Assembly: GCA_930367215.1 (NCBI GenBank)
Contig: OV884056.1
Location: forward strand, 226,601,127 to 226,665,126
Length of the DNA stretch: 64,000 nt
Source: Pollenia angustigena
Taxonomy: Eukaryota > Arthropoda > Insecta > Diptera > Polleniidae
Direction: 5' to 3'
Each line of letters opens with the position of its first letter. The first letter of the stretch is position 1. The notes under the pieces are model-generated. The model was not told the DNA's origin. It was given only the letters and a program-made list of their open reading frames with translations, and did no database searches. The position numbers and the translations under genes were made by a program. Below are positions 10,401-21,620 of this stretch, piece after piece.

Positions 10401-12486
10401 ATACATATACTAATAAAAGTGAAAAATTTAATTTGTTTTTTTTCTTTTTGCCACCCTATCTTTAGCATGAACAAAATGCTTTTGTAGAATGCCATTCGTT
10501 TCTTTGCTCTTAAATTAAAGATGACAAATATCTAAAACGAAAACTATTTGTAATTTATTTTTAATAACATATGTATGTAATTATATACCTACTTTTAATT
10601 GTTGTTATAAGGAAACACTGCTCGGCGCTAGGCTTAGTGCTGGTCCTTTTCCAACTATGCAAACATTCGGCCGGTTCTACACCACCGGTTTTTGAAATAT
10701 ATTCTTTCTGAAAATGTAAACATTTTTAATAAGAAATTAGTATGACTATTGAGCTAGTCTAATTGTTTGCTTGTTTTTTTAAATTTTATATACTTACAAA
10801 TTGTTGCAGCTTTTCCTCTTCTTGGTAATTTTATGAATGAAGAAAAATTTAATTTTTAGACATTTACTATACAAAAAAAAAAAAAAAAATTCCTGTAAAA
10901 ACTTAACAAGTACTTTTTAAATATCCAAGCAGTTTTCAATCTTCTAGCTGCGTAAAATTTGATTATATACTCACATTTTAAGCACCTGGATGATTCGTTG
11001 GAGATTGCCATACAAAAAAATAACAAACACTTTTTAATTATCCATCTGCGCAAAATATGATCATAAATAACAAAAAAAGTAATCACTTATCGAACGCATG
11101 CATAATCAATTTGTGATCAAACAGTTTACAACCTTCTAGCTGCGCAAAATTTGATTATGAATAACGGATGAAATACTCATATTTTAAGCGCCAAGATGAT
11201 CCATTTATGGTTTCAATACGATTTGTTATTGCATTTTAAATCAAACACTTTAGAATCATAAGCGTGAGTCATTTTCGAGTCTGTTTTTAAGCGTGTAGCT
11301 GATTAATAAGTTTTTCATCACCAAAAGTACTCGAAAAAGACTCATTACTCTGATTTTTTAAAATACAATCTTCCAAATGCTAGCAGGGTTGTTCATGTCT
11401 TAAAAATTCAAGTACCAAACGCATATTGTTGCCAAAAGTCTACATACCGTTTTTATCGAAAATAACACTCAAAACTAATTTCTAAATTTTTTTTATTATT
11501 TTTTACGAAATCTACGCCTAAGTTTCTATTAAAAAACATTTTTTTCAATCCAAAAGAAAAAATCATGCATTTAAGGGTTAATGTGTATATAAAAAATTTC
11601 CCATAGTGCGATTTATGTTGGACCTATGGTAAATAAACTTGACAATGTGATTACTAGTCTTGGAAAACTATGTCAGACCAAATTTTACTAGAAAACAATT
11701 TTTCGTTAGGTTTTAAGGCGTACTAAAGTGTTTACCAGAGTTGGCTTTATATAAGACCTGTTGTAAATTATGAAACACTATCTATAAGATCAGGACGTGT
11801 GATTTAGTGTCAGTCTTGTAAAATTATGAAATCTGTGACCGTATGGAAGAACTAGTTAACTCCACTTTTTGCGAAAAATGAAACAACGACAGAATGCGTG
11901 TTTCATTTACTATCATTCTGTCAGATCGTAATTTTAATATAGTTTCCCATTTATAAGTTTTTTGAAAAACAAAAATTTTAAAAATACCAATTTTTATGTA
12001 AAAACTAGATAACTCCGTGCATTTTTTTAAAAAACAAGGTAACTCTATAATGTCTTAAAAAAACAGAACAATTAGGAGTTCAAAACGGCATCGTTTCGAT
12101 AACTATGTGAGAAAGAGCGAAATTGAAAAAATTCGGGTCACAGTCTCTTTGGGTAAAAATTTTAAACCAAAAATTTGCAACTCCCGATAATTCAAAGAAT
12201 ATTATAGAATATGCATATTATATCACTTCTGAAGTTCTTGATATAAAATAACGACTGCCATACACCCGAAATCTTTTCGAGTAATAGTTTTTAACCCATA
12301 AAGATCTACCGTATCGCCTTTAGTTACTGTACCACAACTTTGAAAAATCTTTCGACTTACCAATTCATATTTTTTTTACTGTTGCAAAGATAAGACAGTG
12401 TTTTTGGTCAGCTTAGCTAAAAAAACTTAAAACGATTTCATAACCCATAAACTGGCCTATGAATTTCATAAAATCAAGTAGGGTAA

Positions 12487-12640
12487 GGCCGAGGCCACGC
12501 AATGAGCGGCTAAGCGTCAAGCGGCTGAGCGACGAGCGTCAAAAAATTAAAACATATGAAATACTACTGAAGTGGCCACGAAATGAGCGGCATGTGAGCG
12601 AAATTTTTGAGCGGCTAAGCGGCGTCGCTCAGGAATAAAA
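12487..12640. repeat. G+C-rich GAGCGGCTAAGC repeat patch
   Basis: Degenerate copies of GAGCGGC(T)AAGCG and the phrase GGCCACG(A/C)AATGAGCGGC occur twice about 80 bp apart, inside otherwise A+T-rich DNA. This looks like remains of a small element; no function was seen. Confidence 0.45.
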
Positions 12641-13510
12641 CTTGTCCTAATTTTTAGTTGTTTTCGGAGTGTCAAAAAATAAACATGGCTAAAGTGAATA
12701 TGAAGCTTATAATTTCATCCGTACAAAGCCGAATTATGGCAAGACAGATTACCAAATTTTAAAAATAAAAATATGACCGATATAATTTTTTTGTTTTGTC
12801 AGAAAAAAATAAAATAAGAAAAAAAAAATAAAATAAAATTTAAAAAAAATAAAAAAAAAATTTTTTTACTTTATTGACTTTGTGTAACTATATATTTTTA
12901 TAAAAATTTTAAGTATAAAAAAAACATATTATTTTTTAGATTATAATAGGCTTAATTATAAAGGATTACTTTTGGGACATCTCGAACAAAAATAAGTCCT
13001 TTTTTAGTAGAAAAGTAGGTAGTCGGCTCGTCAAATTCTCATTATTTTTCTGCTTATTTTGTAAGCAAAGTTTTTGCTGGGTAAATACACGAAAAAAAAG
13101 GGAGATGCTCACGTAGTAGTGGAATTAATGCTAGTTTTTGATATATAAGCACAAATAAAAGGAAAAACAATTTTTTAGAAAAATTGGGTAACTCTATTTT
13201 TTTTGAAAAAAAAAACGGGCATATTACCGTGCTGATTCAAATAGATAATGTTTTTCCACAAATCATTTCTTAAGTTGCCTTTATTCCGTAAAATTTTAAA
13301 ATAAATTGAAAACAAAATTTTTTTCGGAAAAACTAGATAACTTTATTTTACGAAAAACAAGATATCTGACATTGTTTCCCGGTTTTAGTGCCCAAAAATT
13401 ATTGGAATGGAACCAGAAATCTTTACCAGTTTTTAAAATTATGCTTTGTTTAATTCGCACTCAAAGTAACATAAATTCATATTAAATAATAAGCGAAATA
13501 TATTTACAAC

Positions 13511-14522
13511 TTAACTCTTGTGTTAATACCCAATTTTATCCACACTGTTTAGCACCCAGGGTACCCGGATACCCATATACTATAATGTATTAATAATCCT
13601 TATTTTTATAAAACAAAATTAAATTTTTAAACTTTTTAAAAGCGTATTAAATTATATTTATGTTAAAATGTGATTTTTTAACTTTATACTGCATAGCGGC
13701 TAAAACTTTAAATTTTGTATACAGGACAGTGTTTTTTAGTATAAAGCTACGTTCACAATCAAAAAAACAATTTCGTTTTTTCTTCTATCTTTTTTCTTCC
13801 CAAAGTATTTCATATATTTTCCTTTCATTTTTATAACAAAAATGTAACTGAAACTTTTTTAAAAATGTAACTTAAGTTGAGTCAACTAGAACTTCAGCAA
13901 CAATTTGTATGAAATTGTTTCTGACGTTTAAAATAATTTTATTTAGTTTTGAATGAAAATTTTAACAAAATATTGAAAAAAATAATAATAAGTGTATAAA
14001 ATTGTTGTGGCTTAAATTTGCAAACGGTTTCTTAATGCAAAATGTGCGTGGTTCCAAAAGAAATTGTTGCTCTATTATGAACACCAAGTGAAAATGTTTT
14101 TTTGATTGTGAACGAAGCTTAACAGTTGAACATTTTTGTTCATACATGATATGTAAATGAGACTTCCCCGTATTTGAATACTAACGCTTTGGAAACTAAA
14201 CTTATGTAATTGTGTGATACAGAATTTAGTTTTTTGAATTTTTTGAGCAGTTCAAACGTGTTTTTGTTATCCCATAAAGTGTATTGTATTGTATTGCTAC
14301 CGGTGTACCCGGGTGCGCATATTGCGAAGGTTAAAGTTAAACCAAATTTGTTTGAGTATTAAAAGGGCAAAACAATAAATCCAGAATCTTAATTCGCTTT
14401 CTTTTAAGTTAAATACCGACGATCCAGAAGCTTGTTTAAAAATTTTAATTCTTAATACATTTTTTTCATGTAAATAAACGTAGGTGGGTACCGTGGTACC
14501 CGGGTATTAGCACAAGGGTTAA
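13511..14522. mobile_element. piggyBac-like MITE, TTAA ends, family CCCTTGTG
   Basis: TTAA at 13511-13514 and 14519-14522 bounds about 1.0 kb. The terminal inverted repeat is C(C/T)CTTGTG(T/C)TAATACCC. The interior near the right end has (A)TTGTATTGTATTGCTACCGG and GGTACCCGGGTA motifs. A second copy lies inverted at 24548-25622. No transposase is present, so mobility would depend on an enzyme elsewhere. The frame at 13962-14147 is not supported. Confidence 0.78.
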
Positions 14523-14940
14523 AGTGTGTTTTTCTCGTGTTTTCAAAAAATGGAGTTATCTAGTTCTTCCATACGGCCATAGAAATGCTTAATTTTTCTA
14601 CAATCGACTTATTCGTTACAGTTTTAGGCGTACACTATTGTTTACCGAGAGGGCTTTATATGAGGCCTATGGTAAATAATGGACGTTCCGCACGAATTTA
14701 GCACTAAACTTTTATAAGAATTTTTTAGGGTGATTGGTCAAGATTTAAATACGTTTCTTTTAGTACTTTACAAATTCTGCTGCATTTTAACCCCAAACTG
14801 CTTGGGATAACTTTAAGCAATTTGGCTCCCAAAATTGTTCTTTTCTGTGAACTTGTTTCGGAAGTGAACTTGTTTACAGCAGTCGGACAGAAATACGAAT
14901 ATGACTTATTTGACTGAGAATTACTCAACTACCCATAATA
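14523..14940. other. Intron-like sequence
   Basis: Contains the right end of the 11839-14576 repeat and then unassigned sequence. At 14790-14930 a stretch resembles part of the Helentron-type repeat near 20.3 kb (CAAACTGCTTGGGATAACTT, compare 20318-20345). Confidence 0.4.
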
Positions 14941-15130
14941 TACAGGGTTGCGCAGAATGAGCTATATGGTTTGAATTCTTTATAACTTGTTCAATTATTA
15001 TTCTTTCTTTGTTTTTTGTTTTCATCATTTTCTGAAGGAGACTTGGAGAATTAATAATGAATCATTACACAATCGAACAACGTACAAAAATAATTGAATT
15101 TTATTTTTCAAACCAACAGTCTATTGTGTT
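14941..15130 (+). mobile_element. Mariner-type 5' end with start of transposase
   Basis: Begins GGGTTGCGCAGAATGAGCTA and runs to an ATG at 15058 encoding MNHYTIEQRTKIIEFYFSNQ, the N-terminal helix-turn-helix start of a mariner-type transposase. It is cut off by a Helentron-type fragment. The same terminus recurs at 44767-44810 and in inverse at 47355-47397. Confidence 0.7.
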
Positions 15131-15245
15131 GAAACATCCTGTATATACTTTATGGGGTATTTGATGAATATTAAAAAAGTTTCACACGGAATGACAAATG
15201 TAGTATAACTAAAGTCCCAACTAGTTGTGGTGGGTATAATAATTA
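15131..15245 (-). mobile_element. Helentron-type end fragment
   Basis: This is the reverse complement of the end region at 20052-20160. Shared phrases include TATACTTTATGGGGT, TTTCACACGGAATGACAAA and CCAACTAGTTGTGGTGGGT. Confidence 0.65.
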
Positions 15246-16225
15246 TGCCTCAACAATAACTTTTTTTAACCAACCCCATTTAATTAATTAACTTACTAAA
15301 AAAATCGTATAATACATTTCATAATATTCACATAGTTGTTATATCATCATATTTCCACAAACTCGTTTAAGGAACACCATAATACTAATTATTTGTCATA
15401 TAAATAAAATTAAATGAAACGATTATATAAATTTATAGTTTTATATATTTTGCTACATGCTTTCATATGAAACATATTTTCATATCCTAAGGCTTTAACA
15501 TTTCAGTAATTATTTCTTGCACATGCAAGAAGTAAAAAAAAACAAATACAATTGATTATATGAACATTTTTACAATGAAGGGTTTAAATTGATTTTCATT
15601 TTATTAATTTTAAATAAACTTTATACGTAATTTATACTTCCGTAAGGTATAAATTCTGTAAGTAACTTAATACATTTCGCTTTTGTATTTAAGAAACTTT
15701 TAAATATTCTACGAAATTTAATTAGTTTAAATGTTATTAAAAAGAATTGTTTATTGAATTTTTATTTTACAGTAAAGACTTAATTGCCTCATTAAAATTA
15801 AAACTTTAAAGAAACTTTATGCCGCAAGCTGAGAAAATCAATAACTTCGTAACAGGTTTAATGATTTTCAATACAATGGCTGAGTTTCAATAACTTTCAA
15901 ATTGTAAACGATTTCATTATAAACTAATCTTCGCTATATTTAATGTTTGCTTAAACCAAAAACAATGCTAAAACTAATTGTTAGTAGATTTAATTTAAAA
16001 TTTTCTTTGTAAACTTTTTTCCATATTTATTTATTTAGTTAATCTTCATATATAAAATCTTTGGCATTAGGCAACAAGGTATTTGTTGTTTTTCATAATG
16101 TTGAATTGAAAAATAATTTTTTGGTTTATTGCATAGACTTTTTTCAAAAAGAGGAGATGATTAAGGCTGACTTCCAAAACTTAGTAATACAAAGTTTTTC
16201 TAGAGTTTTGCTACTGTATTTGAAC
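15246..16225. other. A+T-rich intron-like sequence
   Basis: About 1 kb with no recognised element, repeat partner or exon. Frames starting near 16061 are not supported. Confidence 0.4.
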
Positions 16226-16470
16226 CAGTGTTCGAAAATTAACGTTAAATGTCGCTCCTTAGTATTCGGTGCGGTAGATTTGTGGAAAACACAAACGCTT
16301 ATAGTGTTTGTGTAGTAAATCTTAAAAAAAATAACATTTTCCTGTTTGTCATCTTCGAGCACAAAAATAATACTGTTCTTATTAAACTCAACAAAAAGGT
16401 GAGAACATTTAATTGTGTTCGGATTTAAAAAAAAAAAACACAAACTTCATTGTGTTTGCAAAGATATTTT
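16226..16470 (+). repeat. Repeat with inverted partner at 62080-62345
   Basis: Landmarks are GTAGATTTGTGGAAAACACA, AAACGCTTATAGTGTTTGTG and AACATTTAATTGTGTTCGGA. All have reverse-complement counterparts near 62.1-62.3 kb. Short inverted motifs (ACACAAACGCT / AGTGTTTGTGT) sit inside. The class is unknown. Confidence 0.6.
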
Positions 16471-16506
16471 TGGGAATACAAAATTTATTTTTAATAAGTT
16501 TTCTGT

Positions 16507-17514
16507 ATGACCCCTAGAGGGAAGCAAACTGACACCGAACTAGTCCCGTGATAGGTTCTTTGGCGGTAGAGACCGGTTCTGGTTCTAACACTTTATATGA
16601 ATGGGACCTATCACTTTTACATGGGGTTGCCATTGGAGGGGGTCAATTGACACCTAACAGGCACCACTTGACAAGTCACACATCTATTCTCAATGAACGT
16701 GTTTAGTGCTAGTTTATACTATTATATTATTATATTATATTATTATATAAAACTAGTCCTAGGACTAAAAAAAATTATACTCTTTATTAAAAAGGGAACC
16801 TCAAGCTTAATAAAACAGACAATAAAAAAATTGCTTGTTATATCAATTTCGATATTTGGATACAAAAAGCGTTTTTATAAATTCAATACTTTCTCTACCT
16901 TTTTGTTCTTCATATACAAGCTAAGTGATTGGTCTTCTTTTCACCGGTCATGAGCTCTTTTTTTTGATACTTATTCTATTTTCACAAGTCCCAGGACCAG
17001 TTTTGTTGGAACAATTGACACAAATTTCCCGCAGGGATGAGCTAGCACGTGAATTAGTCCAACGGACTGGTCCTGGGGATTGCGAAAATAGAACTGGTAC
17101 AAAAAGAAAGAACTCATGACCAGTGAAAGGAGAACCAATCATGTAACTGGTTTATGAAGAACAAAAATGTAGAAAAAGTAATGAATTACAGTACAGTCTT
17201 CACCGGTGGTGTGATACATTTTTTTGGGACTTTCTAAAATGTGGCTCTTGAATTTAATTCTAGGACTTGTTTTATTGAAATAATACTACATCGTAATGAA
17301 AAATACTACATTTTAGTAACTGTCCCTAGACACGTCCATTGAGAATAGATTTGTGACTGGTTAAATGGTGTCAATTGATCCCCTCCAATGACAACCCCAT
17401 GTAAAAGTGATAGGTCTTATTCATATGAAGTGTTAGAACTGGAACCGGTCCCTACCACCACAGACCTATCACGGGACTACTTTGGTGTCAGTTCGCTTCC
17501 CTCTAGGGATTAGT
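16507..17514. mobile_element. 1-kb fold-back element, termini CCCTAGAGGGAAGC
   Basis: The outer 190 bp on each side are strongly inverted. CCCTAGAGGGAAGC(A/G)AACTGACACC at the left is matched by GGTGTCAGTTCGCTTCCCTCTAGGG at the right. The arms continue through TATCACTTTTACATGGGGTT and TCTATTCTCAATG(A/G)ACGTG. The inner part (16880-17190) is again palindromic around CACCGGTCATGAG and CCAGGACCAG, with the centre near 17030. Arms are imperfect in the middle. No target duplication is obvious. Overlapping frames on both strands near 17.0 kb mirror each other because of the palindrome and are not genes. Confidence 0.85.
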
Positions 17515-18101
17515 CTTCGGTCGTTTCAGTTGTGCTTGGCTCCCTTTTGGTAGATTAATAAAAAACCAATAATTTTTTACAAAAACAAAATGCATATACG
17601 AGAAAACCAAAACACATACACAGACAAGCTATTCGAGCTGTGGTCGTTGCTAAAATTATTTATAAATTTATTTATTATTTATAAATGTAAAAAAAGAAAA
17701 ATTAAAATATCATGTTTGTCTAGAGTATCACTGCAATTGTTCTGTTTTTAACGAAGAAAAGAACACTGTATAATGTTCGAGTCTTTCTTGAAAACAACGG
17801 TATTTTGTAGAACTACAGATTAAACAAAAACACACTCCAGAAAATTGTTTGCCGTAAAACTTTTGAAAATTATCAAGGTATCTGTATCGGTATTAAACTT
17901 AGTTTTATTTCGATATCGGTATTTTAATTATTTGTATCGGTATACCACTATAGCAAGTTTTGTAACGGTGTATATCGGTATTACAATTAAATGAACCAAA
18001 CCAAGAAAAATGTTGGAAAAGAAAAATATATTTAAATACATGTGTGTGTACTTTATTATTCATGAATATTAATATGCATATATACATGAGTTTATGTATT
18101 C
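17515..18101. other. Intron-like sequence with TATCGGTAT motifs
   Basis: No gene was seen. Between 17880 and 17980 the motif TATCGGTAT recurs about five times, possibly a small decayed tandem repeat. Confidence 0.4.
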
Positions 18102-18469
18102 CCTGCAAATAATAGGACCAAACGCGCGTGTAAAGAGTAGACCACAAGAGACCAGGACTAGCCCAATAGTAACCCAAACGTATGGAAAAAACATGGTCTA
18201 TTTAACATAACGATGTCCTAGGGCAGGACCATATAACCCACCTTTGGTCCACTAAGGAGTAGTTTTAAAACTACTCCATGGTATACTCAAGAGGATTAGT
18301 TTTTAAGTCGTTTAAAAATTAAAGCATGTCGTAAAAAACGAAGACATTTCGTCTCACTACAAACACTTTTTTACAATGATATGGGCCATGCTTGCATTAC
18401 ATCAGCAAGGTCTATGGAGTAGTCCATTTTATCAAAATGGATCAGGTGGTCCAATTTTATTTGCAGGGT
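18102..18469. mobile_element. Short inverted-repeat element (MITE-like)
   Basis: CCCTGCAAATAATAGGACCA at the left is matched by GGTCCAATTTTATTTGCAGGG at the right. The interior has further palindromic phrases (GGAGTAGTTTTAAAACTACT near 18256) and TGGTCCACT-type motifs. It is about 368 bp with no coding content. Confidence 0.65.
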
Positions 18470-19100
18470 TACATTTTATTTATTGATTTCAACTTAAAAT
18501 ATTATCATTAAAATAACAGTACAAACTTAAATCAGTAAAGCGCTAAATACACTTGTCAAATGCTTGTCTTGCTGGCAAATTCACTCATGTACGTGTGCTG
18601 GATGTATGTTAAGTAACAAAACACCATATCGTTATCTGTTGCCAACCTTGAAAATTATGGAATTTTGTCGACATTGATATAAAAAAGAAAACCTTCTTTG
18701 ATTGTTTTTATTATTTTCTCTCTATTTTTCTTTAGATATAATTTGTTTATACTAAATAAACTAATTGTAAATTAGTTGTTGGAACAAAACCAACAACTGC
18801 TCTGTTTTAAATTTAGAACAAAACATTTTTAACTCATAATTTAAACATAAAAATGTTGAATGTGTATGTATAAATCATAAATTATTTACTTTTTCTTTTC
18901 TAATGGTCATGTCGAGCAATATAATACAATACATAATTTATGTAAAAGAATAACTGAAAATGTTTAAATAAATATTTATTTAAATTTTATAGAAAGCAAA
19001 TAGTACAAATCCTAACAAATAATGGAAACTATAAAAAACTAGATAATAATGTTAAACAAAGTAAGCTGAAAAGTGCACTACTTTTAAATATGTAATATGT
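18470..19100. other. A+T-rich intron-like sequence
   Basis: Nothing recognised. No repeat partner was found within the window. Confidence 0.4.
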
Positions 19101-20032
19101 CTGGTGATTTTTTTTTAATGCTATAGGAAAGTTAAAAAAAAAACACATAAAATTCAGAAAAATGCATGAAATCTTTATTTGAGTCGATAGTACGGTCCAT
19201 ATAATTTAATGTTTGAAGATTATTTCATGCAAATGTTGACCGTGACTGCGCCTCAAATGGTCCATCCGCTTAGTACAATTTTGGCATACTCTTTCCAACA
19301 TTTCGGTCGGTATCTCATGAATAAACGCTTCAATGTTGTCTTCCAATACGTCAATTGAAGCGGGCATGTGTGTATAGAATTGAGTTTTAACATAGCCCCA
19401 CAAAAAATAGTCTAAAGGCGTTAAGTCGCACGATCTAGGCGGCCAATTGACCGGTCCCGAACGTGACATAAAATGTTCACCGAACCCGCCTCTCAATAAG
19501 TCCATTGTTAAGCGTGCTGTGTGGCATGTGGCACCGTCTTGTTGAAACCACATGTCATGCAAGTCAAACTTTTGCATTTTGGGCAAAAAAAAAGTTGAAT
19601 ATCATCTCACGGTAGCGCTCACCATTCACAGCTACGTTACGATTCGCATCATCTTGGAAGAAGTACGGTCCAATGATGCCACCAGCCTATAAACCGCACC
19701 AAACTGTGACTTTTTCTGGATGCATTAATAGCTATTGCAATGCTTTTGGCTGATCTTCACTCCAAAGTCGACAATTCTGCTTATTTACGTACCCATTGAG
19801 CCAAAAATGAGCTTTGTCGCTGAACACAAGAAGCGCGCGATGAACTTTCTTAACAGAGCACGCATTTTGATAATAAAATTCAATAATTTGCAAGCGTTGT
19901 TCGTTTGTAAGACGATTCATGGTTAAATTATTGACCAAACTGAAGATGTTTGACAGTGAAACAAAATACGAAACGTGCGTCAGCTGTTTAAGCCAGTGTT
20001 GCCAAAAAGATAATAGCTAAAAAATCACCCGA
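19101..20032 (-). mobile_element. Tc1/mariner-type element, internally deleted
   Basis: The right end reads (inverse) GGGTGATTTTTTAGCTATTA, and the left end reads GGTGATTTTTTTTTAATGCT, a degenerate partner. The element contains a transposase in pieces on the minus strand. It is the longer of two copies of this subfamily here (the other is at 28821-29506). Confidence 0.85.
19206..19938 (-). pseudogene. Mariner-type transposase with a large in-frame internal deletion
   Basis: The reading starts at about 19920 with MNRLTNEQRLQIIEFYYQNA (helix-turn-helix), then jumps directly from VHRALL to VFSDKAHFWLNGYVNKQNCR. The rest of the DNA-binding region and the linker, normally well over 100 residues, are missing. 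The first catalytic Asp (FSD) is kept, though the next Glu is Lys. After frameshifts the C-terminal part is open from 19586 to 19206: WFQQDGATCHTA holds the second Asp, and SCDLTPLDYFLWG holds the third Asp, 36 residues later. The C-terminal region through HLHEIIFKH is complete. This is a dead enzyme gene whose catalytic half has stayed readable, with the same deletion class as the copy at 28.8 kb but different breakpoints. Confidence 0.85.
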
Positions 20033-20193
20033 TATATATATACGCTATACCATTTTTATACCCTCCACCACAATTAGTTGTGAAGAGGGTATATTAAGTT
20101 TGTCATTCCGTGTGAAACTTTTTTATTATTCATCTCAGACCCCATAAAGTATATATATTCTGGGTCCTTGAGTAATTCTAAGTCGATTTAGCC

Positions 20194-20262
20194 ATGTCCG
20201 TCTGTCTGTCCGTCTGTCCGTCGGTCCGTCTGTCCGTCGGTCCGTCTGTCCGTCTGTTGAAA
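20194..20262. repeat. GTCTGTCC/GTCGGTCC microsatellite
   Basis: Tetranucleotide-type repeat of GTCC, GTCT and GTCGGTCC units inside the Helentron-like element. It gives a false reading frame rich in Val, Cys, Ser and Pro. Confidence 0.85.
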
Positions 20263-20518
20263 ACACGCTCACTTTCGAACAACTCAAAAGAAATGAACAA
20301 ACTTGGTGCCAAATTGCTTGTAGTTATCCTAAGCAGTTTGGGATTGAAATCCAGCAAAATCGGTTCAGTAGGACCAGAGCTATGAATCAAAATGTGGAAC
20401 CACCACCTAAAAAAATTGATAATTTTGTTACAAAAAATAACATAAATGCTGGAACAAGGCACGGAATGAGATAAGATTTCGCAAAAATTTGTTTTAGTTG
20501 ACTGGAAATCACGCTGTT

Positions 20519-21240
20519 AAATTTCGTGATGATCCCGCCATAATTTACCCTAAGCCCCATATAAACAATACTCCCGGAAAACAGTTTAGTACGCCTAAAA
20601 TCGTAAAAAATAACGCTAGCGTAACAAAATTTGGTCCGTCACAGTTTTTTAGAACTACAAATGACACTGTGAAATTTCGTGAAGATCGGTACATAATTTA
20701 CCCTAGGCCCCATAGAAACCCTACTCCCGGAAAACAGTTAAGTCCGCCTAAAACCGTAAAAAATAATGCAATCATAACAAATTTTGGCTCGTCACAGTTT
20801 TGTAGGACTACAAATGATACTGGGAAATTTCGTGAAGAACGGTACCTAATTTACCCTAGGGCCCATAGAAACCCTACTCCCGGAAAACAGTTTAGTACGC
20901 CTAAAACCGTAAAAAATAATGCAATTATAACAAATTTTGGCTCGTCACAGTTTTGTACGACTGCAAATGATACTGGGAAATTTCGTGAAGATCGGTACAT
21001 AATTTACCCTAGGGCCCATAGAAACCCTACTCCCGGAAAACATTTTAGTACACCTAACACCATAATTAGTTATGCTAGCATAACAGAAATTGGTACGTCA
21101 CAGTTTTAAAGGACTAGAAATGACGCTGTGAAATTTCGTGATGATCGGTCCATAATTTACCCTAGGCCCCATACAAACCCTACTACCGGAAAACAGTTTA
21201 GTCGCCTAAAACCATAATTAATAACAAATCGTCACAGTTT
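20519..21240. repeat. 153-bp tandem repeat, nearly five copies
   Basis: The phrase AAATTTCGTGA(A/T)GATC starts at 20519, 20672, 20825, 20978 and 21131, exactly 153 bp apart each time. Because 153 is a multiple of three, one frame stays open for 203 codons (20498-21109) with a 51-residue repeat. I treat this as a by-product of the array, not a protein. The fifth copy is truncated near 21240. Confidence 0.95.
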
Positions 21241-21345
21241 AAGATAATAATAACATCATACAGATATTACTCCTTAAACATTCGAACTGTCGGTGGAGGG
21301 TATCAAAGATTCGGCACAGCCGAATATAGCACTCTAACTTGTTAT

Positions 21346-21620
21346 GATTTATTATTAACTATAAATTTTTTTATATAGTTTTAGAAACCAAAAGTTCCAA
21401 AAGTTAAAAAAAAAATAAAATGATATATATTATTGCAAAATCAGTCCTCCATAAAAATATTATATTGGTTGCCCCCGACCATGATAAATTTAAATTAAGT
21501 GACCGTCCCTAAAATCACTTTTAGACGAATGAGCTGATTTGTATAGTGATATCTAGATAATATTCGGTACAAATAACTTTTTTAATTTTTGACTAGTTTT
21601 TTTTATAAAAATATATTATA
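21346..21620. other. A+T-rich sequence
   Basis: Nothing recognised. Confidence 0.4.

Larger units (their letters stand above)
9533..11388. mobile_element. Unassigned inverted-repeat element nested in piggyBac
   Basis: The left terminus CCCAGCTAGCATTTTG is matched by CAAATGCTAGCAGGG at the right end (11374-11388). The left third (about 9570-10090) is filled with degenerate copies of GAGTCATTT(A/T)T in both orientations. A perfect 26-bp inverted repeat lies at 10112-10137/10164-10189. A TAA microsatellite lies at 10302-10400. Direct repeats around TTCTAGCTGCG(C/T)AAAATTTGATTATG occur near 10940 and 11133. No transposase was seen and the superfamily is unknown to me. Confidence 0.6.
8204..11581 (+). 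mobile_element. piggyBac-family element with TTAA ends, carrying a nested element
   Basis: TTAA flanks lie at 8204-8207 and 11578-11581, with termini CCCTTAAATGCAT on the left and its complement on the right. A subterminal motif, GCATACTGTTGCCATTTGGC at 8218, recurs as GCATATTGTTGCCAAAAGTC near 11422 in the same orientation. Between the left end and 9532 lies a piggyBac transposase remnant. The segment 9533-11388 is a second, unrelated inverted-repeat element. Without it the piggyBac element would be about 1.5 kb. Confidence 0.82.
11839..14576. mobile_element. Possible inverted-repeat element holding a TTAA MITE
   Basis: CCGTATGGAAGAACTAG at 11839-11855 is matched in inverse by CTAGTTCTTCCATACGG at 14560-14576, and the match continues inward as TAACTCCA(C/T)TTTTTG. 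The interior repeats the motif (C)TAGATAACT(C/T) near 12006, 12049, 13184 and 13331. Near its right end lies the TTAA-bounded element at 13511-14522. No coding remnant was seen in this stretch. Direct repeats of a GTTTACC/GGCTTTATAT motif lie just outside both ends (about 11735 and 14640), so the true boundaries may be wider. Confidence 0.5.
20052..21345 (-). mobile_element. Helentron/DINE-1-like element with a 153-bp array
   Basis: One end reads ATACCCTCCACCACAATTAG. The other, read in inverse, starts near AACAAGTTAGAGTGCTATAT and continues into TTCGGCTGTGCCGAATC and ATACCCTCCACCGACAG. Non-autonomous Helentrons of flies (DINE-1 type) have this plan: an end with a short palindrome, CCCTCCACC phrases and a central array of roughly 150-bp repeats. 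The TTCGGCTGTGCCGAA palindrome is visible at 21310-21325. No Rep/helicase coding was seen. The Helentron label is inference from architecture. Confidence 0.7.

Noticed and set aside
16925..17142. Overlapping frames on both strands with mirrored sequence
   Set aside because: The mirror is due to the palindrome centre at about 17030; neither strand shows a recognised domain.
20498..21109. 203-codon open frame with a 51-residue repeat
   Set aside because: Explained by an exact 153-bp tandem array inside a Helentron-like element. No start context, domain or codon bias supports a protein.
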